NCBI GenBank assembly: GCA_011947345.1
Contig: JAAVTG010000693.1
Span: 310,001-374,000, forward strand
Direction: 5' to 3'
Length of the DNA stretch: 64,000 bases
From: Phytophthora quininea
Lineage: Eukaryota > Oomycota > Peronosporomycetes > Peronosporales > Peronosporaceae
The notes under the pieces are model-generated. The model was given only the letters and a program-made list of their open reading frames with translations, was not told the origin of the DNA and did no database searches. Shown in pieces: positions 12,901 to 25,832 of this stretch (positions are counted from its first letter, which is position 1; each line of letters starts with the position of its first letter). The position numbers and the translations under genes are program-made.

Positions 12901-13484
12901 GGCCACCAGCATCACTGTGTTGAGGAAGATCATGATGCGGCTCGCGAGTCGCACTTTGTTTGTCACGTACATGTTGAAATGCTTGCAAAAATTTCTTCTT
13001 GGGCAGCATCGCGAAATCGCAACGGAAACATTTGCATCTCTGCCCAGGGCGCCAGGGTGACGGTATTTAGCGGGGTTTCATTTGCGTTTGCACCGGTTCT
13101 CCCAGCTCCTGTGAGTGCTGCTATTGTCCCGAAGCGGTCTGAGTTGTCTCCAAACGAATCACTGGGGTAACCACTACTGCCATTCCCATCCCCGTAGAAG
13201 CTGCGCGACGATGAAACCTGTCTGGGTATCGATGATGACAACTTTCTTGGGGGTTCTCCAGGGTACACACAGCGTGAGGACGATAACTTTCTGGTAGTCT
13301 GAGTCTCAGGAAAAACTGTGCCCAGTGGCAGAAAATCCGACGCCAGCGGATAGAGAATGCTCTGTCGATGAATGCTCTTCCGAAGGTCTGTGGTTGCTCC
13401 ATGTGGATGGAGACGTATATGTTCCTCTGCTGGTGATGATGGCGCTGCCTCCCGCTGGTCCTCATCCCTCTGCCCGCTGGTCAT
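9868..13484 (-). CDS. Membrane nucleotidyl cyclase with two class III catalytic domains
   Basis: From the ATG at 13484 (MTSGQRDEDQREA) the protein has a cytosolic Ser-rich N-terminus of about 160 residues. A first multi-span membrane block follows (for example IMIFLNTVMLVAQF and MHLVFILLIFIASG), then cyclase domain 1 (about 12340-11720). A second membrane block follows (ISAIIVLLVIVHLL, FVVCTLL), then cyclase domain 2 (about 10700-10180). This is the topology of animal transmembrane adenylyl cyclases. Domain 1 lacks the metal aspartates (LFCYVSNF, IAETYL) but keeps the Asn/Arg pair (TVNTSSRV). Domain 2 keeps both aspartates (LYSDMVGF, DTVGDAF) but lacks Asn/Arg (TVIANLM). Frames shift at runs 12987-12991, 12822-12827, 12638-12642, 11920-11923 and 10415-10419, plus two near 11690-11720; all look like single-base losses. 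Whether it makes cAMP or cGMP cannot be decided here. Confidence 0.88.
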
Positions 13485-13924
13485 TCCGTCAGACGCCACG
13501 ATTGGTCACTTGCTCTCAGTGACAGGCTCTCTATCGGACGTTCACGCACACAGTCTGATCATGCACAGCGTGTTCAATGCAGTAGTACTCGTAGGCGTCC
13601 ACTTTGCCAATCAATATAGCGTGACCGTTTTGCCACGAACCGCCACACACCAGATATACTTCATCAACCACAGTTTTCTACTTCTCCACCTTAACAGCAT
13701 GCCTGCAGAGTTTGTTCGTGAACCTGCCCTTCCGCTGAGCCGTGAACGGTGGAGCCCAAGGAGATAGCGGTCAATACGTTGCAGGAGCTGCAGAAATGCT
13801 GCACCTTCTTATCAAACCTCAGCTAACAGATCGGCCACCTTCAACTAAAATAAAATACATTTCGCACAACCATCTATCAAAGCATCGTCATATAAGCAGA
13901 AGTATCTTCAGCAAAATCCTTCTT
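13485..13924 (-). other. Gap with an unexplained coding-like stretch
   Basis: On the minus strand between 13677 and 13531 an open frame without ATG reads VVDEVYLVCGGSWQNG, AILIGKVDAYEYYC and ends with TAG. Its composition looks coding. Just upstream, other frames carry QHFCSSCNVLTAI and FTAQRKGRFTNKLC. Together they could be a small frameshifted cysteine-containing gene, or 5' exons of the cyclase. I recognise no family. Confidence 0.3.
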
Positions 13925-14418
13925 CTACTTGGCAGCTGGCTTGGGTCTCTTTACCGGACTGCGTCCAGGAATCTGCAGCATTAAAAACATCGTTATGATA
14001 CTACATTTTATAATAAATATGATTTCATCATCGGTACCAGCACGTCTGGGTTCTTGGGGTCTTTGACCCACGTCACGTTGCTCATGTTGTTGCTTTCTTT
14101 AAAGAGCAGCAGGAACTCGCCCACGCGCTCCACCTTGCCGCCCCAGAGATAGATGCGGTTTCCCTTCAGCACCACCTGAGTGGCCGCCAGCTGCAGCACG
14201 TCGCCCGAACGCACGTGAAGCGCCGCGCTCTTGGGCAGCACAAGACTCACAACGCCCGAGTCGTCCCCCACCAGCAGCGTGGCGTTGTTGCTGGCATTGC
14301 CTTCTTCCCGCGCGTTGCTCTCCAGTACAATGACCTTGACGTTCACTTCCTTGTCGCTCAGCGCCGGCGACAGCTCCTTGACGCGCGTCAGCACCAACTT
14401 CTTACCTCTGCTCGACAT
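13925..14418 (-). CDS. OB-fold ssDNA-binding protein, SOSS-B/NABP-like
   Basis: Two exons, 14038-14418 and 13925-13972, are joined across a 65-bp GT-AG intron; both junctions are in phase 0. The product is 142 residues from MSSRGKK. It has the single OB fold of SOSS complex subunit B: a start LVLTRVKELSP, then VKVIVLESN, TLLVGDDSGVVSLVL, SGDVLQL, and the closing strand IYLWGGKVERVGEFLLLF. A short basic Pro/Lys tail follows (PVKRPKPAAK). Human SOSS-B proteins bind single-stranded DNA at double-strand breaks. The reading frame otherwise runs on past the donor, so the short second exon is an inference from the splice signals and the natural tail. It is divergent from the BEACH gene, 113 bp apart. 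Confidence 0.75.
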
Positions 14419-14531
14419 TCTAACCACGTTTAGAACTGTGAGTGGTTTTAGATACTTGCTTCAAATAAAAGCGTATTTAGTATCTGAAACCAGTAAAAAG
14501 TCAAATCAGATCTAAACTACAATCCGCTGCG

Positions 14532-17500
14532 ATGCGCGCTGCGGGGCTTCCGGTGCAGGCGGACGAGCGAGAGGAGGGATACGCCAATATCGGAGTACTT
14601 CTGGATGAGCTGCGGGTTTACAGGCGACCAGGATGCAGAAAGAGACACTGTGGATTTGGACACACGCATCGCTGGCGCTAGGAGCACGTTGAAGGCCATT
14701 TTTCGCTTCATTATTAAGGCCGAAACACAGTTTTACAGGTAAAAGCTGATGCGTTTTACTTTTAAAAATACTCATGCCATTATTCACTGTTTTATGTGTT
14801 GTAGTTGCAGCACGTTCGGTCAATTTGGGGGTTTAGTTGACAAAATGTTGAAGACTTTCAGCAAGCAGCAAGTTGAGGCCGAACAGATGACGTCGCTGGT
14901 GAAGTTTTGTGTGAATTTCTTTATCGGATTATCAGCGGCGAAGGAAAGTATGGTGACGGATGGAGCGATTGGAGATTGCAATGCGAAAGTGATTTCTACT
15001 CCTGATGATGAAGGCGCGCTGCGTTTCCCACAGGCATTTTGTGTCGCTGTTCAACTTTGAGTTTGTGGGGGGAAAACTTGACGTCGACTGGAAAAAGACG
15101 TGATGAAAGTCCTTGTCGTTATCGCAAAAATGTACGTTTATGATGCTAAGTGTTGCGGCAATGTTTTAATGACTCTTTGTTATTATAGGTCTGGAAATGC
15201 ACAACAGTTAGCTTCTGCTGGAGCACTCGAAACTTTGCTGCGAGTTTTCACTATGATACCATGTCGTTCTGGCGCTATGCAAAATATTGATGATGGCAAT
15301 CAGGAGCTTTTTCAAGCGCTACTTTGGGAGAACAACGTATTCCATGAATTGTGTACTTCATTGGTGGAGGTCGTGGCCGTTTCCAGCGTCTCAGTTGCGG
15401 CTGCAGATTATTTGGTGAAAATGCTGATGGATGCATGTCACGAACGATTGCAGTATTTCTCTAACTCTGAATCTCGGAAGCGTTTGTCTATGCGGAGACC
15501 CAACAAGTGCTTGTCATTGGAATTGGTTAAGTTATCAACAGGGACGATACAATCACCGGTACCCGCATTGCTACGGCTTCTGGTGAGACTAACATCAACT
15601 ACATTCGACCGCACACATGGCGCCCACGTTATCGAGTTTGACATGTCACGAGACGGATTCGGGTGTCTTCAAATTCCAGATATTAATGACCGAGCGACAT
15701 CTTTCACCGAGCCTTCATCTTCTGCTCCGTCATTACCGAGCTTTATGCATAATCCGAAGGTATGGCCACCCCCGATGGATATTCAGTGATGGTATGGTTT
15801 CGAGTGAATTCCTTCGAAATCAAGAGCGAGCGTGACAAGCTTTATCGGGAATGTTTCATGGCGAATACGTGCATTCATTGCAGAAACAAAGTGCAGGAAG
15901 AGTACGTGTTTAAGTGTTCTCATCGGACGTGTCGGGGTTGTGCGGAGGCTCTTCGAAACAGTGGCGGCGACTGTGTTGTGTGCAACCCGCCATCATTTTT
16001 CCTCTTTCGATTTCGTTCTGTGGATGGGAAGTCGGTTTCTGAAGCTTTTCTCAAAGGAGGCAAAATCTACATGCGGACAAGTGCTAGCAGGTCGTCAACG
16101 TACCAGTTCTCGCATGCTCCTATCAAGACAAGGCTATGGTACCACGTTGTGATCACCCACGCTAAGCAGCGGTTCCAGTCTAGCATGGTTTCATTTTATT
16201 TGAATGGAATCCTTCAAGAAACTGTGAAAATGTCTTACCCGTCTAGTGTAACTGGAAATCGGCCGCTCAATGGTATGGTTGGCGTGCCGGCTCAAGCTCG
16301 TCGGTGCTCTAGCGCGAAGTGGACAATAGGGCCGCTTTACTTACTCGATTTGCCGATTTCTGGGTCGGTGGTCAATGCAGTGTTTGCCACTGGGCCTTGG
16401 TATGACAGACTTTTTCAGGTGCAGCCGGAAACAGCGAGGTTTGTGTTACCTTTGATCACCTGGATATGGCAAACTTGGTTCTGCTTGACGAATATATGTG
16501 GAACCCTGTTCGGTCACTCATTGAGTCGGTCGATACTGGCCATGGAAACCCCAGCAAGCTTCTACGACGCAGTCTGTCTATTGCATCGTCTGCCTCGACT
16601 ACAGCGGCAGCTATTGTTCAAGACATTAAATCGAGTGCGAATTTATTTGCCCGTGTGCCAAGCTCAGCTCCCTGATTCATATCCCCGTGCTACCCGAACG
16701 GATTGTGATGGCGTATACGGTTGGAAACGACAACGCAGGAGATTTATCAATCGTCCCTAGCTCCAAATTTGACGGACGTCCGACAGCACATTTGATGGGA
16801 GGCACTCGCTTATTTCCCACAGCGATTATGACTGATGCGTTGTTTGAGCGCTGCAGCTCTGGATGCCAAATTGCGTATGCCCTACTTGACAAGGCTTCAA
16901 CTGGAGGGAAGTTGAAATGGTGTTAGATTTCCTATGCACTTTAATGCAAAGCAATCCTCAAAATTTGGAAGCGATGGAGCATGAGCACGGATATGGAATC
17001 GTGAACTATTTGCTTCACCAGAAGGCGTCATTGTTGAGCGAAAAATGCTTACAAATTGCTTTCCGAATCGTTGGCGTTGATATCGATATTGGCCAGCCCG
17101 AGTATCGATACGAGTCTGCACACTATCTCCAGTCTTGCCGAGACAGTGCTATTCGTAACCTTCAGGCCTTGCAGTATTTTATTCTGGATTATACCCTGTG
17201 GCAAAAAGTATCGGACACCAACACTGCAAAACTACTATTTTCAACACTGTATGGGTGCTTAGCCGCTGAAGACGAAGCAATTCGAGAGCGCAACCGTGCA
17301 CAACTCCAGTCGATGAGCTTTGTCCGTCAACTTTGTACGTTTTAATCGACCCAAATGTCTCCAGCGAGCTACTTCGAGTCATTGTGGACGTGGTATTGGT
17401 GTGCTTGACAAGCTCTACTCGTGATTCCACAGTAGAATCGAATTTTGCTGAAGTAGCAAGCTTCCTCGCTTCTACTCTATCTCCACGGTTTGGGCGCTTT

Positions 17501-20500
17501 CGGAGAACTACAGAGGAGAAAAGCGCGCCTCCCGACGACAATGTCATGGTTCAATCCTTTACTGGTGTTACAGCACGACTCTGCCTTAGTCCTCGAGGCT
17601 CTCAACGAAATGTAGTGATACACAGAACTCAAAAGATTCTAGCCCCGCAAGTTTGTTGCGTTTAAATGCGCATCAGACCAGAATTCAAGATCTTTTATTG
17701 AAGATGTTGATGAAAGCAGTGCAAAAACTCGATCTAAAGGAAGCCAAGGAACGATCCGACAGTTTACTTTCAACAGAAGGGGTGCAAGTATTTCGTTAAC
17801 GCCGGCTGGCTCGACACGGAGTATGAGTGATGCGTCTACAGCCTCTCGGATGCAGTTACCGACAGTTTCTCGAATGACTGGATTCCGGAAGTATTTGGGA
17901 CCGCAATGGATTGAGTATTTCTTGTTTCCTGGTAGCGGGACTGAGTTTTCCATTGTTATAGCCCCTTCAACGGTGGTGCTGGCGCTGCGGTTGTTATGTT
18001 CATTGCTCGGCAATTCTCGATACGAAGGTGCTTTCAAGAAAGAAGGTTACTATCGTCTGTTGGCTCAGGGACTACCGTGCAGGCATGCGATCTTTAACGA
18101 TATTCTTGGGGATGGGAAAACTCAAGGCAATGATTCTGAATTCCCATTCCAGAAAATGTGGTATGCGTTGTTAGGTGCTCTTTTAGGGCCGCCAATCGAC
18201 GACCATACTCACGAAATTCGCTTTGAGCTTGAATACCTCTGCAAGGACTTCGAAGTTAATATCCAACAGGACCATGTTGCGAATCTCAACATGTTGGGTG
18301 TGATTATGACTTTAATCCGTCGACACTACAATGATGCTGTGGCGATGGTTAGTATGGCCGCAGATAATTCACCGGAGGGAGATCAGCCTGATTTCGCTAG
18401 CGAAGGCGTGAACAAGCCCTTTCCTAGCAGAAACTCGATTCCGTCTGAGGAGGGTGATCTTTATCACATTGAAGTGCTTGATTTTCTACAGCACCTTTTT
18501 GAAGCCATGCCAAGCTTGCATTCGATGTTCGTTGATGGTAATGAAACAGTACGGACCGATTTCTTAGCGGAACTAATCCGAATGATCTGCGCGGCTGCGA
18601 GGGCCTATTTGTTGATAAAGTATCCTGCTTCCCCCGACAAAATTATTAGCGACCTTCAGGATAAACAACTTCCTCTGACCGAATATAACATTGCGGTGTG
18701 TCGAGCTGAGTTGGCAGAGGAAGCTGGAGCTGCTGACACGACTGGATGTGATCCGTTTTTGCATCACTCTGTTGCTGCTCGTGGCTTCCGACTGCTGATG
18801 GTCCTATTGATGACATTCTTGCTGGATGCACCAAATGGCCACGACTTAGTGGAGGAATTTATCGATGGTACGGTAAGTGCTAGTCTTGTTCTTCCCCTCT
18901 GCACAGCGGCCTAGTTCTACGGATCCAAAGCCTAGTCGTGTTAGGCCTGCTTGATCATGTGCGAGAGAAGTTTAGCGATGGCGAAGTGCTGATGAAGCAC
19001 AAACCCTTTGGATCAAACGTGCGTCAGTTTGTTAACTTTGTTGTCAGCAAAATGCACTGCTGGCAGCGAGCACAGCATGGTGATTTGTGTCCTCCGCTTT
19101 TCGCTTGCTGTGGACAGGCTCATTTTATTGGTGGTCCATCTCGCTTGCTGGAATTGGTTCTTTCCGTCATCGCTCAAGCAAATCCCGATATTTTGGTGAC
19201 GACGCTGTTTCTGTGGCTACTCCACCCCTTCGTCGCTTGGGGGTTGCTGAGTGAGAAGATCGCCAAAGGAAAGAAGAGACACGCTTTCCGGCAATTCATT
19301 AGCCGCATTGGCGTGTCACGACCTGTCGAACTTGAAAACTTGCTACCTGAGATGTATGATGCACTCAACGCTGTTATTTTACATGTGTTTCATGGTCGAG
19401 GGTGGAAGTTAACGATGAAGAACTAGTAGCTATGCTAGAGCAAGTTCATGAATACCGTGGGGTCGTGTTCGGTGTCCGAGACAACCAGGACAAGATATTT
19501 TTCGCCTGTTTGTGCAGATTCTTGCTGCAGCTTCTGTCGGATTGCAGCGTGCCATCGCTTCAAGAGGTCGCAGCTCGCTTGTGGGCGGATCTCATGCTGT
19601 TCCAATCGCCCTTTATGGTGGAAACACTGACTATTGACATTCGGAAAACTGGAACGCCCTTCTACTCGGTCAATTTGATGAAGAATGGCTTTGATGCTTT
19701 AACGGAATGCTGCAAACCCCAACAAAGTGAATCAATCGTTAAGCTGGTAGCATTCACAAATTTTTCCAAGTGGCTAGAAATTGTAGGACATCCTCTGAAG
19801 GAATTGGAGAATAATCTGGATCGCGTTTATATAAAAATGGTGATGGAGACAAAAGAAGCTGTCCGTGAAGATTGGGCAACTTATCACAGACGAGAGAGGC
19901 ACCAAAAAGTCAAGAACGAAAAGCGGTTTGGCGTTCGGTATGACTGGGTTTTGTTGATGGAGCGGAAATACGTGGAATCATTGCTGTGTGCCGAGCAAAA
20001 TGAGTTTAGGAGACAGCTAAAGTGGAGACAAGATCGCATCGACCGACAAAAGTTTATCAGCCGACAGTGGCAAAATGTTCAGCGAGAATTTCTTCAAAAC
20101 TTTACCGACCTAAGTCGAAATGAGCTGTCGATTGATGAACACACTATAGCAACAACGGATAATCCTAATTTGATTCCACGAATGGTGCAAGCCACTAGGC
20201 ATGAAACCGAGCCACAACAAAAGGTTTTGCCTGGCGTTTAGATTTTACTGAAGGCCCCATTCGGATGAGAAAGCGTCTTTCGCGGATGATTTTGCAGAAT
20301 TCCTCACCAGACAATCGCCGTACACGAGGGCTTAGCGACAAACACGGTAATATTTCTGGTGATGTTCACAAAGCACTACAGCGTCGGCATTCTGAATCCG
20401 ATATTATCTCGAATGCGAAAACGGCGAGCGAGAAGTTCGAATGTGCGGGTTCTAAGCGCACTTTGCGACAGAAATCTGACGATTCAAGAGCCTTAGGCCA

Positions 20501-23500
20501 TGGCAAGAAAGGGCTGTTTACGAGCAGTGCATCGTCATCTGCTGTACTTACGACTAAAGACCAGCTTCGTGGGCGATCATTTGAAGCCTTGTACAACAAG
20601 TACGTGAAAAATCAACGCTCATCGTGGCGTGATAGTATACGCTTTGGTCGACTGTCAACTCGTCAAGAAGGCAGCGGTGAAAATGACAGTAGTGACGAAT
20701 GCATTGATGAAAAGACCCTGATGAACCTAATGGGGCAGAAAGCTCGACAATGTCTGAAAGTGCTGGTATGAATCCTACTATGGCAACAGAGGAGACTATC
20801 GACGAAAAGCTGCGGCCACTGCTAATGCCTAGAGATGATATTGCCGATATCTATGACTGTTTGCGTATCGACGGCGTCGATTCCTGTCCAGGCGTGTTTT
20901 TGTTGTGCAACGACCACGTGTACATTGTGGACAATTACCAGACAGTACACCAAGAAGTATCATCCCACAACGTAGGAAACGATTATTTGGAACAAAGTTC
21001 GCAATTTCAAGTTGTGGAAGTCCCACAGGGTACGACAACATTGTTGGAGCGACGACTAAGTTGGCGTCTCCAACGAGAATCAGAAGCTTCAGGAAAATCG
21101 ACTCCAGTATCCCGTACATCAAAGGATTATCACCAATGTCGCTTCTGGGCGTATGAAGACGTCGTCGAGCTCCATAAGCGAAGGTACCAGCTCCGGCACG
21201 TTGCGCTCGAGCTTTTGCAAACGATGGCAGAAATTATTTGGTACGTTATCCTACAGATCTGTTGACACGGTAACGCTGTACTTACTGTATTTCTTTGTTA
21301 CTGTAGATCACTTTTGAGTCGCCGAGACAACGTGAGCTTGTTTTCCATGCGCTTTTGAGCAAGTGTCCGAATGTTCGAGGAGCAGCCAGCGGGCTTGATG
21401 GTGTGACTTCAGGAGATGATATTTACTCGCAGTTGCGTAAACTACTGCGCAATAACATGACCGAGCGCTGGGTCCAAGGGGACATTTCCAACTTCGCCTA
21501 CCTAATGCATCTCAACACACTCGCGGGGAGGTCGTACAACGATCTCACGCAATACCCCGTGTTTCCGTGGGTTATAGCTGACTACGAGTCTGAAGAACTG
21601 GACCTGAGTGACCCAAGCATGTACCGAGATTTAAGCAAACCTATGGGTGCACTGTGTCGAGAAAAAGAATTCCGAGAGCGATATAATGGTCTGATGGAGT
21701 CTTCAGGCACTGAAGAAGACTCGGACAGCCCGTTAAGTTCACAGCCATTCCACTATGGTACGCACTATTCATCCGCTGCCACGACGCTGCACTACTTGAT
21801 GCGGATGGAGCCGTTCACGTCACATTTTAGACGTCTACACGGCGGGAAGTATGACCACGCTGATCGGCTGTTTACTAGTGTAAACGGGGCCTGGAAAAGT
21901 GCCGCTGGGTTTGAAGGTGCTCAAAACGGCACACAAGACGTAAAAGAACTCATTCCCGAGTTCTTTTACTTGCCGGAGTTTCTGGAAAACGTGAACGAAC
22001 GTGAGTTTGGAACTAGTCAATCTGGAGTTGCAGTGGGCGATGTCGTGCTACCTCCATGGGCAAACGGCTCGGCAATGGAGTTCGTGCGGATGAATCGTGC
22101 TGCTCTTGAGAGCTCATACGTATCAGCACATTTGCACCATTGGATCGACCTGATCTTTGGGTTTAAGCAGCAGGGCCCAGCTGCTGTCGAAGCTTGCAAC
22201 GTCTTCTATCACCTCACGTACGAAGGATCCGTAGACTTGGACACAATCTCTGACGTATCTACAAAGCGAGCAATCCTTGACCAGATCACTGAATTCGGAC
22301 AAACTCCTTCGCAACTATTCAAGGCGCCACACCCAGCTCGGGCAGCCTTTGCTGGTCCAGACACCAATAATTCGTTTATCTCAAATTCGGCGGCACAATT
22401 GGGTGAACGTACAGCGAGTCGTAGCGGCAACGACACGGGCGCGCCATCTCCAATGACTGCTCGGAGAGCACTCGCGAATTCTTTCCTGGAAGGTGGAGAA
22501 CTCATTGCTCGGATGCAAACGATTCTTTCAAACGGCACTGGGATCGGCGGCACGTTCATCGGTGAGGACGACCCAGTTTCACCTCCATTCTTGAGAACGC
22601 TGCATTATTTCAGCAAGAGCTTCGTCGTCAAGTTCAGGTGAACCCAGTGATTGCTTCTTACCAGCGTGGATATCAAGTAACAAAAGCCGGCACTAGTGTG
22701 CGCAGCATTGCTTGGATGAGTGGTGGGGTTGGGCGAGAGGACCGCGTTGTTACTATCGGACCAAAGAGCTTGTTGATTCCACCACGCAACAACGAGTACA
22801 TCGCGTGGGGTTTTCCTGATCGCTCAGTGAAGGTGATCTCTGTCGGTCCGTCGGAAAGTGGTGGTCACGGGAGCGAATCCAAAGTGATTACATGCTTGGA
22901 GCTGGACGTGGAGATTGACGTAGCTGCGATTACTAGTGACGGTCACATCGTGGTGACCAGCAGCCCGGCTTTACCGGTCTTGCGCGTATGGCGGTTTAAT
23001 TCGTCCCGACGGTCACTTGCGGCGTCAATTGCTGCAGCTTCCGGGTCTTCTTCAGCGGCAGCGACTTCATCTTCCGCAGCGGCAGTGGCCTCTTCGCTAG
23101 CCGCCGCATCCTCTTTAAGTGGTTCTCACCGGCGTCGCGCCTACACGGCAACAGGAACCAGTACGCGATCACTCACCCTACTGGGGACTATGGGCACTCC
23201 GATACACTCCCGTCGCTTAACAGCAGTACAAGTCAGTCGGGCGTACAGCATCCTTGTGAGCGGTTGTGCTGGCGGTATCGCAGTGCTCTGGGACTTAAAT
23301 CGACGGCGATGTATCCGCCGACTCCCGTCCTTCTCTGATCGAGATGATACCAGCGGTGGAATCACTACGATATGCATCAATGAAGTGACGGGCGACATTG
23401 TCGTAGCGTCTGGAGCGATGTTTGCAGTGTACAATGTCAATGGGGAGCTCCGTGTGCGCTTGGACGACAGTGTCCGGGTCTTCCACGACCCCGCAGCTAT

Positions 23501-23825
23501 TCCCCATGCGCCGATCTCCTCTTTAACTGTGGATCGCGGCGAGGAGTGCGAGTGGAACGCTGAGAAGCACGTCGTAACAGGACACACCGACGGCACGCTC
23601 TGCGTCTGGGCGTATTCACAAGCTGGGAAGCAACAAGAAACAGCGAGCAATCGAAGCCACGACATCTGGAGCATCAACCTCCAGGGTCTCCACAAGGTGG
23701 AGTCGAGCAGCTCCGTCACTGCGGTGAGTGTGTCTACAGACAAGAACAAGCTGTACGCGGGGACGCAAGACGGGCAGCTCATCTTGTGGACAGCACCGTC
23801 GCTTTCGTCTACAGCGTCTCGGTGA
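14532..23825 (+). CDS. Giant BEACH-WD40 protein with a RING finger inside its ConA-like domain
   Basis: One gene of about 3,000 codons. It starts at the ATG at 14532 ([16 protein letters not shown]). The order is: helical N-terminal region ([19 protein letters not shown]); ConA-like lectin domain from 15765 ([10 protein letters not shown] ... [10 protein letters not shown] ... [11 protein letters not shown]), broken by a C3HC4 RING at 15870-15983; long helical region to 20200; PH-like domain ([12 protein letters not shown]); BEACH domain 21306-22330 ([36 protein letters not shown]); then WD40 repeats with a long Ala/Ser insert near 23010-23130. BEACH proteins (LYST, neurobeachin, LRBA) act in vesicle and lysosome traffic. 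Introns include 17624-17650 and 21241-21306 regions. At least nine single-base run losses break the frame, e.g. 15092-15096, 15769-15773, 16906-16908, 19400-19402, 20225-20228. Confidence 0.95.
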
Positions 23826-23943
23826 TCGTAAGTCCGTACAGTGCCACAAGAAAATACCGACCGGCTGACCTTTGCGCAAACGTCACAATCGCTGCGCGGC
23901 GTGGATCATCAGTTCCTCAATTGCTACTGTAGCGTACTGGGCA

Positions 23944-25562
23944 ATGCTGCACCGCTCCAATCTGACGCGCTTGGGCGCCGCCGTGCGTCGGCTGTCGACC
24001 CAGAGCACCCCCAACTACCGTCGCATGATCCTCGAGTCCCGTGTCTACGATGTGGCTGTGCAAACGCCACTGCAGGAGGCGCCGGCGCTGTCCCACGAAC
24101 TGCAGAACCGCGTGCTGCTCAAACGTGAAGACCTGCAGCCCGTCTTCTCCTTCAAGATCCGCGGCGCCTACAACAAGATGGCGAGTCTGTCGGACGAAGA
24201 GAAGGCTGCCGGATGCGTGTGCTGCTCGGCTGGAAACCACGCACAGGGCGTAGCGCTGTCTGCCAGGATGCTCGGCGTCCGAGCCAAGATCGTCATGCCG
24301 CTGGCTACCCCCGATATCAAGGTGAACGCTGTCCGCCACCACGGTGGCGAGTTCGTAGACATTGTACTGCACGGCAAAGGGTTCGACGATGCTGCGGCTG
24401 AAGCCCGACGTCTTGTGGAAGAAGAGAAGCTCACCATGATCCTGCCGTTCGACGACCCTCATGTCATTGCCGGACAAGGCACCATTGGTATGGAGATTTT
24501 GCAGCAGACTAGCGGGTCTGGAGAGAAGCTGGATGCTATCTTCATCCCGTCGGGAGGCGGCGGCATGCTTGCGGGCATTGCGGCGTGGGTCAAGCAGATC
24601 CGTCCCAGTGTCAAAATTATTGGGGTGGAAGCGGCGGATGCCGCTGGCATGACCGAGTCGCTGAAGGTTGGAGAGCGAGTGGAGCTGGACCACGTTGGAC
24701 TGTTCGCTGATGGCGCGGCGGTGAAACTCGTGGGAGCCGAGACGTTCCGAGTGTGCAATGAGTACGTGGACGAGATGGTGACCGTGTCGACGGATGAGAT
24801 CTGCGCCGCTATCAAGGCTGGCTTTAAGGACACTAGAGCTATCCTAGAGCCTGCTGGGGTGCTGTCGATTGCTGGCATGACGCAGTACGCCAAGACGCGG
24901 GACTGTCGGGCTGTCAATTCGCTGCTGTGACGTCCGGTGCTAACATCGACTTTGCCCGTCTCCGCTTCGTATCGGAGCGTGCGGACTCTCACGAGAGGCT
25001 TCTTGCTGTGGAGATCGACGAGACGCCGGGCGCTTTCCTGCGACTAAACCGCCGACTCGATGCGGTCGGTGTCCGCATCACCGAGTTCAGCTACCGCTAC
25101 GCCAACTCGCAGAAGGCCCGCGTGCATTTGTCGTTCCACTCGCCGAGTCCTGACTATGCTGCCGCTGCGATCCGTGAGCTGGAAGACGAGGAGTCGTCAC
25201 TGGGTTTCGCGCGTGGTGGTGCTTACAAAGTACTAGACCTGTCCGACAACGAGTTGGCCAAGGTACACACTCGATATCTGGCTGGTGGCAGAGCGAGAGG
25301 CGACGTGAAGAATGAGCGACTGTATCGCTTTGAGTTCCCAGACCGTCCACGAGCTCTGGCCACGTTCTTGGAGGCCGTGCAGCGCGAGTGGAACATCAGT
25401 CTATTCCACTACCGCAACCACGGCGCCGATGTTGGCCGAGTACTTGTTGGTTTCCAAGTGCCGACTGAAGATCACGAACGCTTCCAGGCATTCTTGAACC
25501 AGTTGGCCTACGTCTTCCATGAGGAAACAGACAACGAGATGTACCGCGAGTTCATGCTATAG
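23944..25562 (+). CDS. ILV1: Threonine dehydratase, mitochondrial
   Basis: It catalyses L-threonine to 2-oxobutanoate, the first step of isoleucine synthesis. The ATG at 23944 opens a mitochondrial targeting peptide (MLHRSNLTRLGAAVRRLST). The catalytic part has the PLP lysine motif SFKIRGAYNKM, SAGNHAQGVALSA and the phosphate-binding loop IPSGGGGMLAGI. Two ACT-like regulatory repeats follow (LLAVEIDETPGAFLRLNRRL and RLYRFEFPDRPRALATFLEA), the usual site of isoleucine feedback. The start codon at 23944 was preferred to upstream non-ATG openings. The frame breaks once at the G run 24899-24901; adding one G joins the catalytic and regulatory parts through the conserved VTSGANIDF. An 8-kb-plus BEACH gene ends only 118 bp upstream. 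Confidence 0.96.
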
Positions 25563-25832
25563 GACAAGGAAAGAAACAGTTTGTGCTTAGAAATCAATCA
25601 AAACGAAAATGTGATTGTGATCTATGGAGTTGTCCATGAGCCTGAAGGGGAAGCCATCAGCGCCAAACAAGTCGTTGAGAGTCACAAGAACACTAAGCAG
25701 TCGGTAGAACTCATATGACTGTCCGTGAACTACGCTCCCTTGACTATCACTGGCTAGGTAGCAGACTAAAAGGGGCTGAGAGAACGTGTCACTAGCAAAA
25801 GAGAGAGAAGCATTCCCACAAACCGCAGCTCT

